DNA from: Polyporus tsugae
Taxonomy: Eukaryota > Basidiomycota > Agaricomycetes > Polyporales > Polyporaceae
Length of the DNA stretch: 64,000 nt
Direction of reading: 5' to 3'
Assembly: GCA_024305745.1 (NCBI GenBank)
Contig: JAHRBS010000004.1
Span: 4,216,001-4,280,000, forward strand
The notes below the pieces were generated by a model. It was given only the letters and a program-made list of their open reading frames with translations, was not told the origin of the DNA and ran no database searches. Positions 46,558 to 59,449 of the stretch are shown one piece after another (the stretch's first letter is position 1; each line of letters starts with the position of its first letter). A program made the position numbers and the translations under genes.

Positions 46558-49449
46558 ATGGCCCTCCGTGCGTCGGTTTTTTCTCTTTCATTTGGTACAA
46601 GTATTCAGGCTAACAGTCCGCCATCACAGTCTCCTCCCAGTCCGCCATGGTCCAGTTCCCGTCCTCCGGTGGGGAGCTCCACCCTAGCACGTCCTTCGAC
46701 CTCCACTACCAGCGCCCCACTTACCTTCCTTTCCGCCGGATATCCCTCCCTTCTGCCCCGAATTTGCAGAATCGCCAGTCCATCGTTAGTACCGTGTCCT
46801 TTGATTCCCTGCCCGAGGAGGACCGTGGCGCCGTCCCGGTAACCCCCGTGGTGATCAGGAATGCGGTCAAGGCACCGAAGCTGAGGCCATCCTCCCTCGA
46901 CATTTCCCGGAGAGCCCAGCGTCGGAGAGAGTCGCGCGCGATGGATGAGCAACGGGAGGCGAAGCGCAGGAAAGTGATCGCCGAGTTCTACGAGACGGAG
47001 AAGTCATATCTAGACGGGCTGGAGCTCATTCATTCGGTGCGTTCGTTCAGTGGTCGAATCATTCCTCGAGATTGACATGACGTATCCCCTTCTTCTCTCA
47101 AGCACTTCCTGACCCCAATCATTGCCTCACTTGATACCCCGTACCCCTTCCTCAACCGCGCAGAACTTACGTCTATCTTTTCTAATTTCATCGACATCTG
47201 GAATCTCCACCGCTCTTTCTACTCCTCCCTCACCATCTTCCTCAACTCCTCCGCATCTGTCCGCGCGCGCGAACTGCCCCCGCCTCTGTCGCCCGTCCTT
47301 CTCGCGCACTTCCCGTACCTGTCCCTCTACACCCCCTTCGTGAGCAGCTTCTCAGATGCGCTTGCATCCTATGCAGCATTGCTCAGGAACAACATCGCAT
47401 TCGCCAACTTCATCTCCACGCAGGAGGCGGATCCACGCTGCGGAAAGCTCAAGTTCAGGGATTGGCTGCTGACCATCGTGCAGAGATGTCCACGGTATCT
47501 GCTTCTGCTCAAGGACATGATCAGCTGCACCGAACCCGAAGATCCCGAGTACGCGTCACTCACGGCGGTCCATACGCTCGTCTCCAAGAGTGAGTCGATT
47601 TTTCCGTTTTGTCCACCAATTCTGCATGAGGTTGACCCATTTGGGCAGTCACCATGTCTCTGAACACCTCGCTCCACACACACGCTCAAACACTGTCTCT
47701 ACTCGCGCTACAGCGCAACACCGCCAACCTCCCGTTCCAGCTCATCTCGCCCGGCCGGACGTTCCTCAAGCGTGCGTCGCTTCTCCAGCTCGAGGGCTCG
47801 ACGCCCAAGGAGCGCGAGTTCCTCCTCTTTTCCGACTGCTTGATCTGGCTCGCGAGCGCGGAAGGCGACGTCTTCTCCGACAAGTGGCCCACGTTCCCAT
47901 ACGCCTACGCCACAGGTCCCGCATCCAGCAGCAGCACCCCGGACCTCCTCCGCGCTTGGACGAAGAGCGGCGACGACCAGTACCAAGTCCATCTACTACA
48001 GCCGGACGGGGTGAAGAAGCGGCAGTCGATGCTCCAGCTGCGACTGAACGCAAGCCCGCGGAAGAAGCGGCAAGCGAGCAGCGGCGTGGACGACAGGTGG
48101 GTATACAAGGGCCATGTGGAGCTTGTGGATCTGGAAGTGGTCGTGAGCACGCCGGCGACGGAGGACACGCAGGAGCGGGGGTTCGAGCTGCTCAGCCCGC
48201 ACCAGTCCTTTGCGGTCTATGCACGTGAGTGGCGTGGTGTCGTGATTGGATGGGATGTGATGCTTACGCAGGGCTTTACAGTGGGCGAGGACGAGCGCGA
48301 CGAGTGGGTGGCCGCCATCCGGAACGCGAAGTCGTCGCTGCTCGTGTCGCTGAGCGTGATGCAGCTCAACTCGACGCTGACGTCTTCGTCCTCGACCAAC
48401 CATTTGCGGCGGACGCTCCAGGCGCTGCCTTACGCGCCGGAGGACTCGTCGAAGCCGAAACGAGGGAAGGTGGAGCACTTCGTGCCGGCAGTGTGGGTGC
48501 CGGACGGGAAAGCGGAGAGCTGCATGCGGTGTGGTCGGACGTTCGGCTGGAGGCGGCGCAGACACCATTGTCGACTGTGCGGGCGGTGTGTCTGCGGCAG
48601 CTGCTCTGGAAAGGTAACAACATCGGCAGTTCGGACCTTTATATGCGCTGAATTCGCACTTTTCAGACGTTCTTCATCGTCGACTGTGGCGCGAAGGACA
48701 GCAAGACCGCCCGTGCATGCGAATCGTGCTACGACGCCGTCTTCCCTCTCCTCGAGCAGTCATCAGATCCGACAGTCACGGTCACCGCTGGGACCATCCA
48801 CTCTCACTTCACATTATCCGGTCTGAAGAGCATGCCCTCCCTTCTCCTGAACGACGTCACCTCGAGCTCGCCCTCTGCACTCATGGCCATCGACCTCGAC
48901 TCCCCGAAACGCGCCCTGACGCGCATCGAGGACGAGTCTCCCATTCTCACCCCAGATGAGCCGACCAGCCCCCCAGTCGCAGCGATGAGGCTCAGGCCAG
49001 CACCACGGCCAAAGAGCTATGTCCAGCTGTTCGAGGAGTACCAAGAGCGGGAAACGTCTCCCACACCGAGTCCCCGCGCGTCACGGTTCAGCGAGCGCAG
49101 CACGATGGACGAGACGCACGGCCCGCTCGACGAGCGGGACGAAGAGGCGCTGGCGGTCGAGCACCTCGCGGCCGCGGCCGCGCAGATGCAGAGGGAAAGG
49201 AGCCCCCCGGTGACCCCGCGCAGGGAGGACACGGCGCGGCGGCACAAGCGGTTCTCGCTGCCTGCGGTCGCGCTCCAGACTAGCCCCGTCACGGCGCGGC
49301 CGCACTCGGAGGGCAAGGGCCACCACCGGTTCTCGCTCGTGCTCGGGAGGAGCGCGAGCGCTGCGAGGGAGGACGACTCGCCCAGTCGGCTGAGGCACAG
49401 CTTGGTTGCCGGGCGGCTGAACGAGCTGCTTGGGCGCGGGAAGGACTAG
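46558..49449 (+). CDS. RhoGEF with PH and FYVE domains (FGD-type)
   Basis: Six exons (46558-46567, 46630-47036, 47103-47589, 47649-48224, 48282-48613, 48667-49449) give 864 residues. The DH (RhoGEF) domain runs about residues 112-300 (KVIAEFYETEKSYLDGLELI; FRDWLLTIVQRCPRYLLLLK, the conserved helix 8). A PH domain follows to about 515 (FLLFSDCLIWL; DEWVAAIRNAK). The FYVE zinc finger lies about 573-625, with CMRCGRTFGW, RRHHCRLCG and CESCYDAV; RRHHCR is the PI3P-binding motif. The C-terminal 230 residues are Ser/Pro/Arg-rich. Such proteins activate Cdc42/Rho at endosomal or vacuolar membranes and affect polarity. The 10 nt first exon is tentative; ATG 46648 in exon 2 is the alternative start. 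Confidence 0.93.
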
Positions 49450-52025
49450 TGCTGGCGCGGACGCTGATGCGCAGCGAGGCCGTTCGGCGAGCAGCCGGTG
49501 GTTCAGTTTGTGGCTGCCGCCGGCGGAGGTGGGTGCGCGTGTGTGTGGCGTGTACATATGGTGAGTGTGGTGAAGCTAATGCGGCGAATCGCCCGATAGA
49601 GTTACCGCTGTCGTACGGAGGTACGGCATGCGGATATACGGCGGTCCACCGTGGTTGCTTCGTGCTGGTGGACGTGGACGATCCTCTCACATCGCAGGAT
49701 ATTGTCATATTTCCGTTACCGTGTTTCGTCTGGCATCTACTACAACATCTCATTTTCTGGACGTTGGATACCAACGAACGTGACGACACCCTTGTACGCA
49801 TTGATGATACCTCATGCAGCTTGTGCGTTTACTTTTTGTATTTTTGTAGCATTATTTCCCTCCTTGCCACGGACACGGCTGGTTTCATCACGACACTTAC
49901 GAATGTATTGTATCTGGTCTTTGCCAATCTCGGCTTGCGCCAGCGGTTCGCTCATACAAAATCACCAGAGCGTGCCGGAATCCGCGCTCTGAGTCGGGGT
50001 CCTGCCAGACGCTATGATGCATGAGGACCGAGCACACGCACTGGTCGACGGCGCTACGACGGCATAACCTCTACGGTTGAGAACAAACACAGGACATGCC
50101 ATTTTGAGCATTTTGAAAATGGAGGAGCGCCGGTGGTTCGACTGGAAACGTCATCTGTTCTCCGTTCTCTGAGCTCGATGTGGTTGAACCACAGACCATC
50201 AACGTTATCTAATACGATCCGATTCTACGAGACCCCTCGGGTGGGGTACCCACATTTGACATACTCTGAGTCACGATTCCGGCGAACGCGGAGTCAATGA
50301 GAGTACCAACTTCAACGGCAGTGGATCTGGATCTATCAGTGGGATCTTTGGAGAATGGTAGATGCACAGCCCTTGGAAAGGTATGTGATCGCTAGTTAGT
50401 AGATATCCAAAGTGTTTCCCTCTCAGCTCACCTCCTGAGGTGTGTTACTATAGCTAGTAAGCCTACAGTCGATCGAATGGCTCTTCGACCGATGGGATGC
50501 CCCCCATTGTTCTCCAAGAACATGGAGCATGTACAGTATCATATCGCGATATCCCGGACGATCAACGCTGCGATGATGCAAAGCCTTCCGCGCGCGGCCT
50601 GCCTCGCCGACAAACGTGCGCCCTCCCTCGCTCGGCGTGTAGCATAACTTGTATAGGGGGCCCAGCAATTTATTCGCCACAATCTCGGGAGCCTTGATCT
50701 GCATCCTTCTTTGACGATTCCTGGATCCAAGCGGATCCATCCCAGTTCTGAGGATCCCCTCTCTTCCGATTGTCACCAAGAGCATCGGGTTCCCTCTTCC
50801 GGCTTTCCCGCAGCACAGACGATCCCACATCATCTTACATCGCCTGGCCTCAAGGCCGATTTGAGTCTTGGTAGTCTTAGGTTTTGCGGCTCCAACTTGC
50901 GCGTAAAACGCGCTTGGGCTTGCAATGCCGTACCGCATGCTTCTTCAATTATATCGAGGTGTCTACTACTTACTAGGGACAGGGTCACCCTACATGGCAG
51001 CGGAGGGTTACCTATATTTCTGGGCCCCACGCCCGTTCTAAGCCCGTTCCATTCAAGTTACTCACTCAAGCTCAAGTCCTGACGCCTGGCGCACACGGTG
51101 GTCGGATGAGAGAATCGATGCAACACTGCCTCGTTTCGGACTCGAATATTGAACGTTGACGCGTGGACATCTTGACAGGTAACGTCACCTCGGTCATAGC
51201 GGATGGCTGTCAGATATCTCTGTCAATTACTTAGTAGGTTGGCGTCTTGTGGATATATCCCGGTGCTACTTACGATGATAGCGCCGCGCACTTTATTCGG
51301 AGCGTGACTATATTGGTACTGTCTATCACGTCGTTCTCTGCTTTCATCAAGCGCAACGATCACTTCATTGGTAATAATGTCAGGAACAGTGTCCGCTTCG
51401 AATATCGTCCCGCTGCAGACGGCGAGACAGCCAGGTTCTGGTGACGTTGATTATTATTATTCGCGGTATGTCGAGCGCGGACCCACAGGGTCGCTTAGAG
51501 ATTGTATCTGACATTGCACCAGGGCCATCATTTGAACCCGATAGGACCAATTCTTCGAAGGTGGCATAAGTATGGATATCAGAAAAGGATTCCATCGGGA
51601 AACGATGAGATGCTCGGGTAATATGTGTATCACGTTGTGTGAGTAGGAGGACGATCTGCAGATCCGTGGAGTGGATATCCCGAGTTGCAACGAGACAAAA
51701 GCAATGGATTCTGGCGATAGCAAGTAGGGGGTTCGTGAACTACGACATCGGTCATGTATATACGAGTGGAGGAAAGAAAAGCGCGTCGAGTCATGCGACA
51801 TACAATGCGATGGACAGGGAAAGCGCACATGCAAGACTAGACGGTGCAGGACGTAGCGACACGAGAATTATAGCAATCAGAAGAGCAGAGCGAACGAGCA
51901 GGAACGCGATAACGTGAGGATTTTTGTGCGATGAATAGCGATGACGGGATATATAGAGGGATGAGAGCAAAACAAACCAAACGACGATGCAGACTCGTGG
52001 GCCATAAGATGCGTGATATATGCGT
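49450..52025. other. Intergenic region of 2.6 kb without a supported gene
   Basis: Frames of up to about 190 codons occur on both strands (for example 50423-50938 minus, 49449-50024 plus) but they overlap on opposite strands, have no domains and show no consistent splice structure. The region is AT-richer than the flanking genes. It includes the 3' ends of two convergent genes. Confidence 0.5.
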
Positions 52026-53061
52026 CTAATTCGTGTCCTGGGACTTGACGTCCACCTCGAACGTGCCCTCCAAGCAGCGTCCGTCGATAGACCTGAACCC
52101 GGAGCCCGGCTGGGGCAAGCGCCACACCCACTCGGGGTCCCCGCGGAGCGCGGCCTCGCGCTGCTCGGGGTGAGCGGCAAAGTACTTGTCGCAGTCCGAG
52201 ACGCGGGGTAGGTCCACGCCGTTCATGCGCTGCGTCTCCTGGAAGCGCCAGAGGTTGAGCGCGGTGGGGTGGATGGCGATGGCGGCGAAGGGCTTGATGT
52301 TGAACGAGTCGGGGTCGGTGACGTTCGGGTTCTGGAGGTGGACTCCCTTGTACTCGTCCTCGGGCGCGCATTGGAGGATCTCCTGGTAGTGCGAGTGCAG
52401 GCTCTGGTGCCGGAGGTAGTTGTCGTAGCGCGTGAAGTTCTTATCGCAGTACGGGGCGTAGCAGCTCCAGGCTGTGCAGATGAGCGATGTGCGTCAGCGT
52501 AACATGAGCCCGCGGAGAGGGACAGGTCAAGTACGTACTCCGCTCGTGACGATGCAGGGATGCGATGTGTCGACTGAGATGGGCCCGCTTTGTGAACATC
52601 TTGCCGCATCCCTCCACCGGGCAGGTGTGCTTCCTGTCTGGCCCAGCGGTCTCCCGCGTGGGGACGTGGCGTCCTCTGGGGGGCTTTGATACGCCGGGCA
52701 CAGGCTTCGTCAGTTCGCGTTTGGGATTGGGCATTCGAGTGGTCGGCATCGGAGGCTCGGAGCCAGGCTCGACGGCGGCCAACGGCTTGACGTCGCCGTC
52801 CTTGGTCGTCACCCACTTGATCCCAAACATCTCGACGATATCGGCGGGATCGTACTCTATGGGAGGCTCGGAGCGTGTGCGGGGCTTCACACGGTACAGG
52901 CGCGGCGGTGGGGCTTTAAGGCGTGGCGGGGGGAGGCCACGAGGTTCGACTCTCACCCCCTCCCCGACGGGATCAGTGACATCCTCCGAATCGGCGGGTG
53001 GAGAGCGCCGGGGAACGGAGCCGCGGAAAAGGAAAGAAACTGGCGTGTCGGAATCTTTCAT
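52026..53061 (-). CDS. Two-finger C2H2 zinc-finger protein
   Basis: Two minus-strand exons (52539-53061, 52026-52471) give 322 residues. An N-terminal half rich in Pro and Arg leads to two adjacent C2H2 fingers around residues 148-200: CPVEGCGKMFTKRAHLSRH and CYAPYCDKNFTRYDNYLRH, each with Cys-x4-Cys spacing as in Gli/TFIIIA fingers. The intron falls between the fingers. The C-terminus has conserved-looking aromatic segments (PTALNLWRFQETQRMNGVDL; GDPEWVWRLPQPGSGFRSID). Likely a DNA-binding transcription regulator; targets unknown. Confidence 0.8.
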
Positions 53062-56000
53062 GATGGGTCCGCCGCCCTAATGAAAGGACAAACATCCGCG
53101 TGTCAGCGTTCGACCTGGGCCAAGTCGCACACCGAGACATGGAACACGTACCCATGGTTGCTCGCGCTCGAACTCGAAGTTCCTTGGGACACAATGGTCT
53201 GGCATGGCGCGAAAGTCTTCACGGCCTAAGTCAGAAGATCTAGTGTGGGTGCGCGGGAGCAAGGTCTGTGTGTCCAAGTGGGTGGCGTCCGGTCTGTTTT
53301 CAGTATGAGCGGACCAAGTGTGTAGACTCACCACTAGTAGGCTCCGCAATGAGGCCAGTGACCTAAAGAATCAGTTGCGGTATCAGAACAGTGCCCGCCA
53401 CGGTCGCCTCTTGGGCGAGAGGGAGATTGTGGCGAGTGGCCGGAAGAAACAAGAACTTTACTAGGACAGCGGTCTACTTTGATTGTGTAATCACATCAGT
53501 TTCGGCGCAGCGCAGGCGCGCTTCTTAAGCGCTTGAGCGTTTCTTTAGCTGCACGACAGTGACCAACATCCTGAACCGAGACTTACAGCGCGGCCCTTTC
53601 GCACTCAAAGCTGCATGGGATGCGAGTAAAAGGGCAAGGGAAAGCGCCGTATCAGAAGGTTGCATCGAGGCTTCATAAGTTAGCAAGAAGTCGAATATGT
53701 CCGTCCCGAAGGAGGAACTTGTGTATGCAGTTCCTTGTCTGAATCGCAATTCATAGTGGTCATTTTTGTCCCTCACCACCTGTTGAACTGACCCCCGAAC
53801 TTAGCTGTGCGGTGAAGGGCTTGAGCCTCGCTCGGCCGTCGGAGTTCATGAACGTTGAATCCGCACAAGCTCCCCATTACATCATTCTTAGTAGTGAACC
53901 CCCGGCCGCTGTTCAGTTGTGGAGCAAGAAGTACACAATATATGGTGTTCAGCTCACGCAAGGCATACGCACTGAAGAGAACCTCGAGACGGGCATTCCT
54001 AGTGGGTTTTACGTGGGCCGAGCGGGCACGAACCCCTCGATTTCTTAGGCTTCTCGGATGGGTAAACGTCATTATCGCGCGGGGGAAGCCGGAATAGGCT
54101 TCAGACCTTTCAGTCAGGGCTCGTCCTTCCGTTCATCAGCCGCTGCGTTCTGTGAAGAGGGGCGAAGACTGACGGCATCGTACAGCTGCTTATCGCGGCG
54201 CAGGGCCCGAAATAGTCCCTCTCCCGTCCAGTGCCAATGGCCATAACGGACGGACGGGCATCGAGTGTTCTTGGTGCATGCATCGAACCGCGCCGTCGTG
54301 CATGACACTAAGCCTCCATAAGGAGGCCTATGATCAGGCACAGAGCGCAGTACTTATATTGCTTAGCCGACGGTGTTCAGTACGGATGTGGATCATACCT
54401 CAACATAACCGGCTCGGCCTGCACTGACCATGAGCCTGCCGCATGGAGGGGTCTGTGCGTTCAAGAATGAGCGCATCGCTGAAGGTTCCCAGAGAGCGGC
54501 ACGCGCTGAGCTTAAACCTAGATCGGTGAAAGTTTGGGCATCATGGACACAGGATGGACGAGCAAACCACTTGCAAAGAGTAGACACCGATATCGCCGTC
54601 GTCGTCGTCGACGGCGTTTCACTCGCGTCGGGCCCCGCGGACTCGTAGGATGTGACGACCGTTTTCCCTTTTCTGGGGCCATTTCTCACGCGGCTACTAC
54701 GGCATCCCGGCGCTAGTAGAGTGCAACCAATACAGGACTGCCAACCCCGCCTTGAACCCGCCATGAACCCACTCCTCTTCCCAGTTTGCCGTCATGGCCG
54801 CTCACACAACGGTAATGGCTTGTGTGCCCTCTGCGCGTGCTCGACACTCCAGTTCGAACCTAACAGCTACATCACATGTGCCTCCGTCCCGAACAACAGC
54901 CTCTCTTCCAAACGCCAGTCATGGCCATCGATCGGCGCCGCCCACTCGACGACCAAGCTATAGAAGGTCCTGTTTGGCAGCGGCGAGGCTACTATCCTCG
55001 CGAAAGCCGCCACTAGCAACAACACGGAGTCGCTTGCCGCACGCACATGCATTGTACGTGGTGCGCTGGGCATGAATTATACCGCTCGATTGATTGTTCT
55101 ACTAATCCAGCACTTTCTCTTCCCACTTTTCATCGCTAAAATTACTGACCGGTGCTGACTCCTCCTTCTTTTGGGCAAGAGCAGGCCTCCACGAGTCTAC
55201 TGACCACCCGTCGAACTAGCCGAGGGCCACCTCATTGATGGTGCTCCGCCCCGCCTATGATGGTCACGATGCCGCCTGCACCAACCAAAGGCGACTTCCA
55301 AGCCCTCGGCCCATGCCAAACACCGCATGTAACGGCTCCCACAGTCTACGCGCCCTTCGGTTTTGGGCCTTCGTTTGTTCTTACCGTCCAAGTCCGCAAG
55401 GTGGCGCTCGGAGTATAGTTGATATGGAGCCACAACAATGTTTGTATTCCGTGCCGGTGCACATGAGGATACAGGTTTTCCATAGCAGCCGTCCGCTGTC
55501 AAAAAGCCCGTCTTCTATTGCAAGAAGGTTACCCCCCCGGGCGGTGTCTACAGCTTCGCCGAGTCCTCCCGTGACATTTTCCTCGCGGAAGAGCTTCCCG
55601 TTTGGTTCAAATTCGTCCCGCTTAATCCAACATCCGGGAAGTGGGGAATAGCGAGACCCCGTCAATGTGACTGACGCGAACAACACAGGGTCCGATCGAT
55701 GCCGTGCGCCGAGCTCGGGGGTCCGTACTTTTCTTAACGATTACTGTATGTGTACGTATGTTCGTCTTCCCGTGCGCTACCGAGTGCAGCGGTGCGAAGC
55801 ACGAATTTCGCCTGTAGTACCGGGCGACTGGCTGTGTGCGACACTTCCGGACCACGGAAATTATGGACCACCCGACGTCGAAGGCCAGGCTGCCTGAGCC
55901 CAGGGCTTACTTCTGCGACTGGCGTGAGTCTTTCCTCCTGTCATTGTGCTGCCCCCTCATCGTTTGGACATGCCCTACCGATAGGCCGCGCGTTGGACCA

Positions 56001-56810
56001 GCCCAAGGAGACACATGGGCCACTGCACCGCGACCATTGATAGGACCGCACACCATTGGGTATGGAAGCTGATTTTCTGGCAAAAGAAATTACTTTCGAG
56101 GTGCGTTCCATTAGTAGAGACCCAGAACCGGCCGGCACAACCTCGCATGCGCCTGACATCTATTGCACAGTGTGTGGGTCTGGCCCTGCTACGGCGACGT
56201 CGTTGAAGGTGCTAGGCAGCAGCGCGGGAGACGAAGACACAGAAGTGAGATGCAGAAGGCAGCCGTGCCCATTTATGGGCTGGCAGAGCTACGCGGAAAC
56301 CCTCTGAAACGTCCGGCAGACGCCTTTCGAGCCCGTCCACATGCCACCCGCTACGATTCGAAGGGACGAGTCTGACATCATTAATGACCGCAGCGTCCTC
56401 GCGCGCGCGGATCCTCGAAACCTCTTCCCGTGAGAACCCCCAGCGGTCGCCTTGTCCCCAGCCCACTGCCGCGAGCCGCGACGCATACAGCCCGGACTGG
56501 GGGCCCCCATACGAAGGCCGTGACGCGGTTCGCGGTTCGCGGTGCCCCTCCTCCCCGGATGAAGCGCGGAGGTGATGCGAACCACCCCACCTCCTGCTCC
56601 GCAGGCCGCGGCCCCACTCATGGGGTAAGTATCCCTTGGGGGACGCACGCCCTTCGTCGCCCACAAAGTTCAAGTTCAGCACCCGCCGGCGGATGACGTC
56701 CCACCCGCCCACTCCAAAGCGGTCCACTTCCCCCGCGCCGCGCCGCTAAAACATCCGCGCTGCACAGCCCAACTTGAATTTGTCTGCAGAGCGGGGCCGC
56801 CCCACACAGT

Positions 56811-56829
56811 ACCACACCACACCACACCA
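56811..56829 (+). repeat. Short tandem repeat of ACACC/CCACA type
   Basis: About four copies of a 5 bp CCACA unit in tandem, in the intergenic region. Confidence 0.75.
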
Positions 56830-56972
56830 GATCTACCACTCACCATACGATCTTCGAAGACCTGGGGCTGGTCATGGAGGAAGAAGATGCAAGATGCCAG
56901 ATGCTTGATTTTCAGCGATCCGCCCGGCGGCTCCGTCATGCCCGTCCCTTGGCCTATTTCCTAAACGCACGT

Positions 56973-57162
56973 TGACGTCGTGGGCTCGCCGCGGGATGCA
57001 CGGCTGCCGCGCGGGCGACGTGGACGGCATTGGGGCCCGCCAATTCACGGGTTGACGTCAGCCACCAGCCGGCCAGCCTGAGCCTCTTGGTGGCGTTCGA
57101 GTGGCGGCGGGGGCGGCGACTCGGCCTCGGCGTCGATTTTGCGCTGACAGCCAATTCACGTG
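56973..57162. promoter_or_regulatory. Cluster of CRE-like, CCAAT and CACGTG elements
   Basis: TGACGTCG at 56973-56980, TGACGTCA at 57053-57060, CACGTG at 57157-57162, and the 11 bp word GCCAATTCACG in two direct copies about 110 bp apart, each directly attached to one of these sites. The clustering suggests an upstream activating region, about 2.3 kb before the zinc-finger gene. Binding is inferred from consensus only. Confidence 0.35.
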
Positions 57163-59395
57163 GATGGGCTGGGCGGGCGGGTAGACACGACGATCGCGCG
57201 ATGTGGAAGGCCTCGTCCGAGTCCTCGTTCGATAACCAGTACTAGTACGTAGCTGCGGTTGAACATGATCAGTATGTATCGGTTTCCTGAACTAATAATA
57301 CTTGTACGGGGGCGGGCAGAGGCTGCACACGTACTTTGCGACTGGGAGTTATGGGGTGTTTCATGAGCTCAATGATGTTCCTGTCCCTCGATAGATTTTT
57401 CTGCTATTCCAAATCATGAGTTCGCCCCGACCGCCGCCACTAGCGCGGCGGCGGATACCGTCCCGACCTCGCCAGCGGGTCGGTTCAATGCTATATGATC
57501 ATGCGGATTCCGTTGGCATGCGCTGCGGAGTCCCTGGACGGAGAAGCCGCTGAAGCTCGCATCTCTTTGAACTATGAGTCGAACAAATGGATTACTGAGG
57601 GAAGTAGGTAACACATTAGTCGAACACAGCACACACGTCAAAAGACCGAAGTAACCAAGACAATGCGCAACCGTTCTCATTCGGAATTCGAGCGTTCGAA
57701 GCTTCCTCACGTCAATGTGAAGAAGGCCTCGAGCCTGCAGCATGGCTCAGGCTGGGTCTCTAGGGCGGACGGAGCTACCTCCCAAATCCACTATCCTGAC
57801 CCTTAGCGCAGGGGGCGGGAACGGATGGGAAATCCGTGGCTTGCCTACGCAGGCGGAACGCGGGGACAGTGTGGTACATCAGTCGGGCTGCGAAGCCTGC
57901 TTGTGCGAGACTCGTGTTGATTAGCGGCAGATGGATGAGGTGTTTCTGAGCGACACGAGCCGGCAAGTTTGAAGGTGGGGCAGCCGGGGTTGGAAGTTGT
58001 TCGCCGGACGAGTGACGGTGGAAACATACGAGAAGAGCTGTGTAGCATCCACTGTGGGGCCGTGACGCTGAGATGGAAGGGTGATTACGTGCCTCTGGAC
58101 CATGGGTTGGACGATGTTGGAGCCCTTCACGACAGCGCGTGAGAAGAGCAGACGGAGGGTTTCATTACTGGCGTTGAGTAGAGATCACTTGCCAGGAGGG
58201 CGGCATGAGCGGTGTCTGCGGTATGCAGACGTGTCAGGGCCTGCGTCATTGATGCCAAGCGCCGAGCTCTGGAGTCGGGGGATGGGCGTTGGGACGCGAC
58301 AATGACCGAGTTGCGAATCGGATCGAGAACGTGAATGTGAATGCCGCCTGGGCTGTGGACAAACGGGGGATAGCGAGATTTGGGTGAATCGGAGATTCGG
58401 GGTAAGTTCAGCTGCTGCCGCGAGATCGCACGGGAGATTGAGCGGCACTGGGCGCAGCGAGATGGAGGGCGTCGGCGTCGTGGGCAGCGGCGCTGGGGCG
58501 CGGGGATCATTGTCGGGTGGGAGGGGTGTGGGAGGGAGCAGGGAAGGCAGTAGCAGGGCGGGGACGAGGGTGGCTGGCGGCGTGGGAGCGGTCGGAGGCT
58601 GTTTGGGGTCCCGGGCGCGGGCTGCCTAATGTGGGGGGCAGGCGTCAACAAGGCTACACAGCGGAGGCGCCGCACTCGCATCTCGGCTGGCCCCCAGTCC
58701 CAGTGGCGGCTGCTCGCGGGCGTGGCACTGCGCACGTCTGCCTCAAAAACATAGCCAGTGCGCGTGTCCTGGCTGTGTCCGACGTCCTGCACCGTCCCAG
58801 TTCTCACATTCCACCACCAGTCTTTCTTCTTGCCGCTTTTCTTCCAGCAGCCAGTGCTGCCAGCCGCCCACGCGGTCTTTCCGGCCTCTTCACCCTCACC
58901 CTACCTCAGGGTTCCCCCTTCCTCTCTCTCCCTGGCTTCCACACAGCGCAATTGCCGATCCAGGGCGGTTCGTATATTTCCCAAGAACCCTTTAATGTCC
59001 CATTACGCACTCGACGACCCATCCATTCCATCTCGCCTCCCCGTACCGACTTCGATAAGTCGCGCCGGACCGTATTCATCTCCCGAGGCCCATCCGCACC
59101 AGCGGATGAACGTCTAAATTCCAGCCTGTAAACGACCCTTCCGTCTCATTACGACCCCACTCTTATTGACCCACCCGATCACATCCGCCGGGTCCGTACC
59201 TGAAAAAGACAGTCTAATTCAACCCCCATTGTCTTCTTCCCATTGGCTATTGTCGGTACGTCCCAGTTGCCTTATTTGTCTCCGATCTCGTCTCCCGTAA
59301 GACGGTTCATAAGCCCAGTCACTCCGTCTCATCCCTCTCCCGCTTATCTGACGCCTTTCCCAGTCCAGACCTCCACCCTCCGCTCACCTGCACCT

Positions 59396-59402
59396 TATAA
59401 AA
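59396..59402 (+). promoter_or_regulatory. TATA box of the Msn2-like gene
   Basis: TATAAAA lies 48 bp upstream of the ATG at 59450. With normal spacing the leader would be very short, so either transcription starts close to the ATG or translation begins at a downstream in-frame ATG (for example 59597). Confidence 0.4.
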
Positions 59403-59449
59403 CCTGCACGTCCCCCTACGCTCAACACCTTCCGTTCTGCAAGCCACAC

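Larger units (their letters stand above)
53062..59449. other. 6.4 kb region without a supported gene, upstream of the Msn2-like factor
   Basis: Many frames of 60-226 codons occur on both strands but none shows a domain or a phased exon series; several pairs overlap antisense. Visible elements: a perfect 6 bp stem hairpin with an ATAA loop at 54312-54327, a CCACA-type short repeat at 56811-56829, two CRE-like sites (56973-56980, 57053-57060), a twice-used GCCAATTCACG element (near 57040 and 57150), and TATAAAA at 59396-59402. Part of the right half is probably the long promoter of the zinc-finger gene at 59450. Confidence 0.45.

Noticed and set aside
50423..50938. Minus-strand frame of 171 codons in the 49.4-52 kb gap
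   Set aside because: No domain, no splice context, and a plus-strand frame of similar length overlaps it.
54312..54327. Perfect hairpin with ATAA loop as a bacterial-type terminator
   Set aside because: No following T-run, and such terminators are not used in fungal nuclear DNA; noted only as a structure.
56212..56727. Minus-strand frame of 171 codons in the 53-59 kb gap
   Set aside because: Low-complexity Arg/Gly-rich translation with overlapping frames on the other strand; typical of a GC-rich non-coding stretch.
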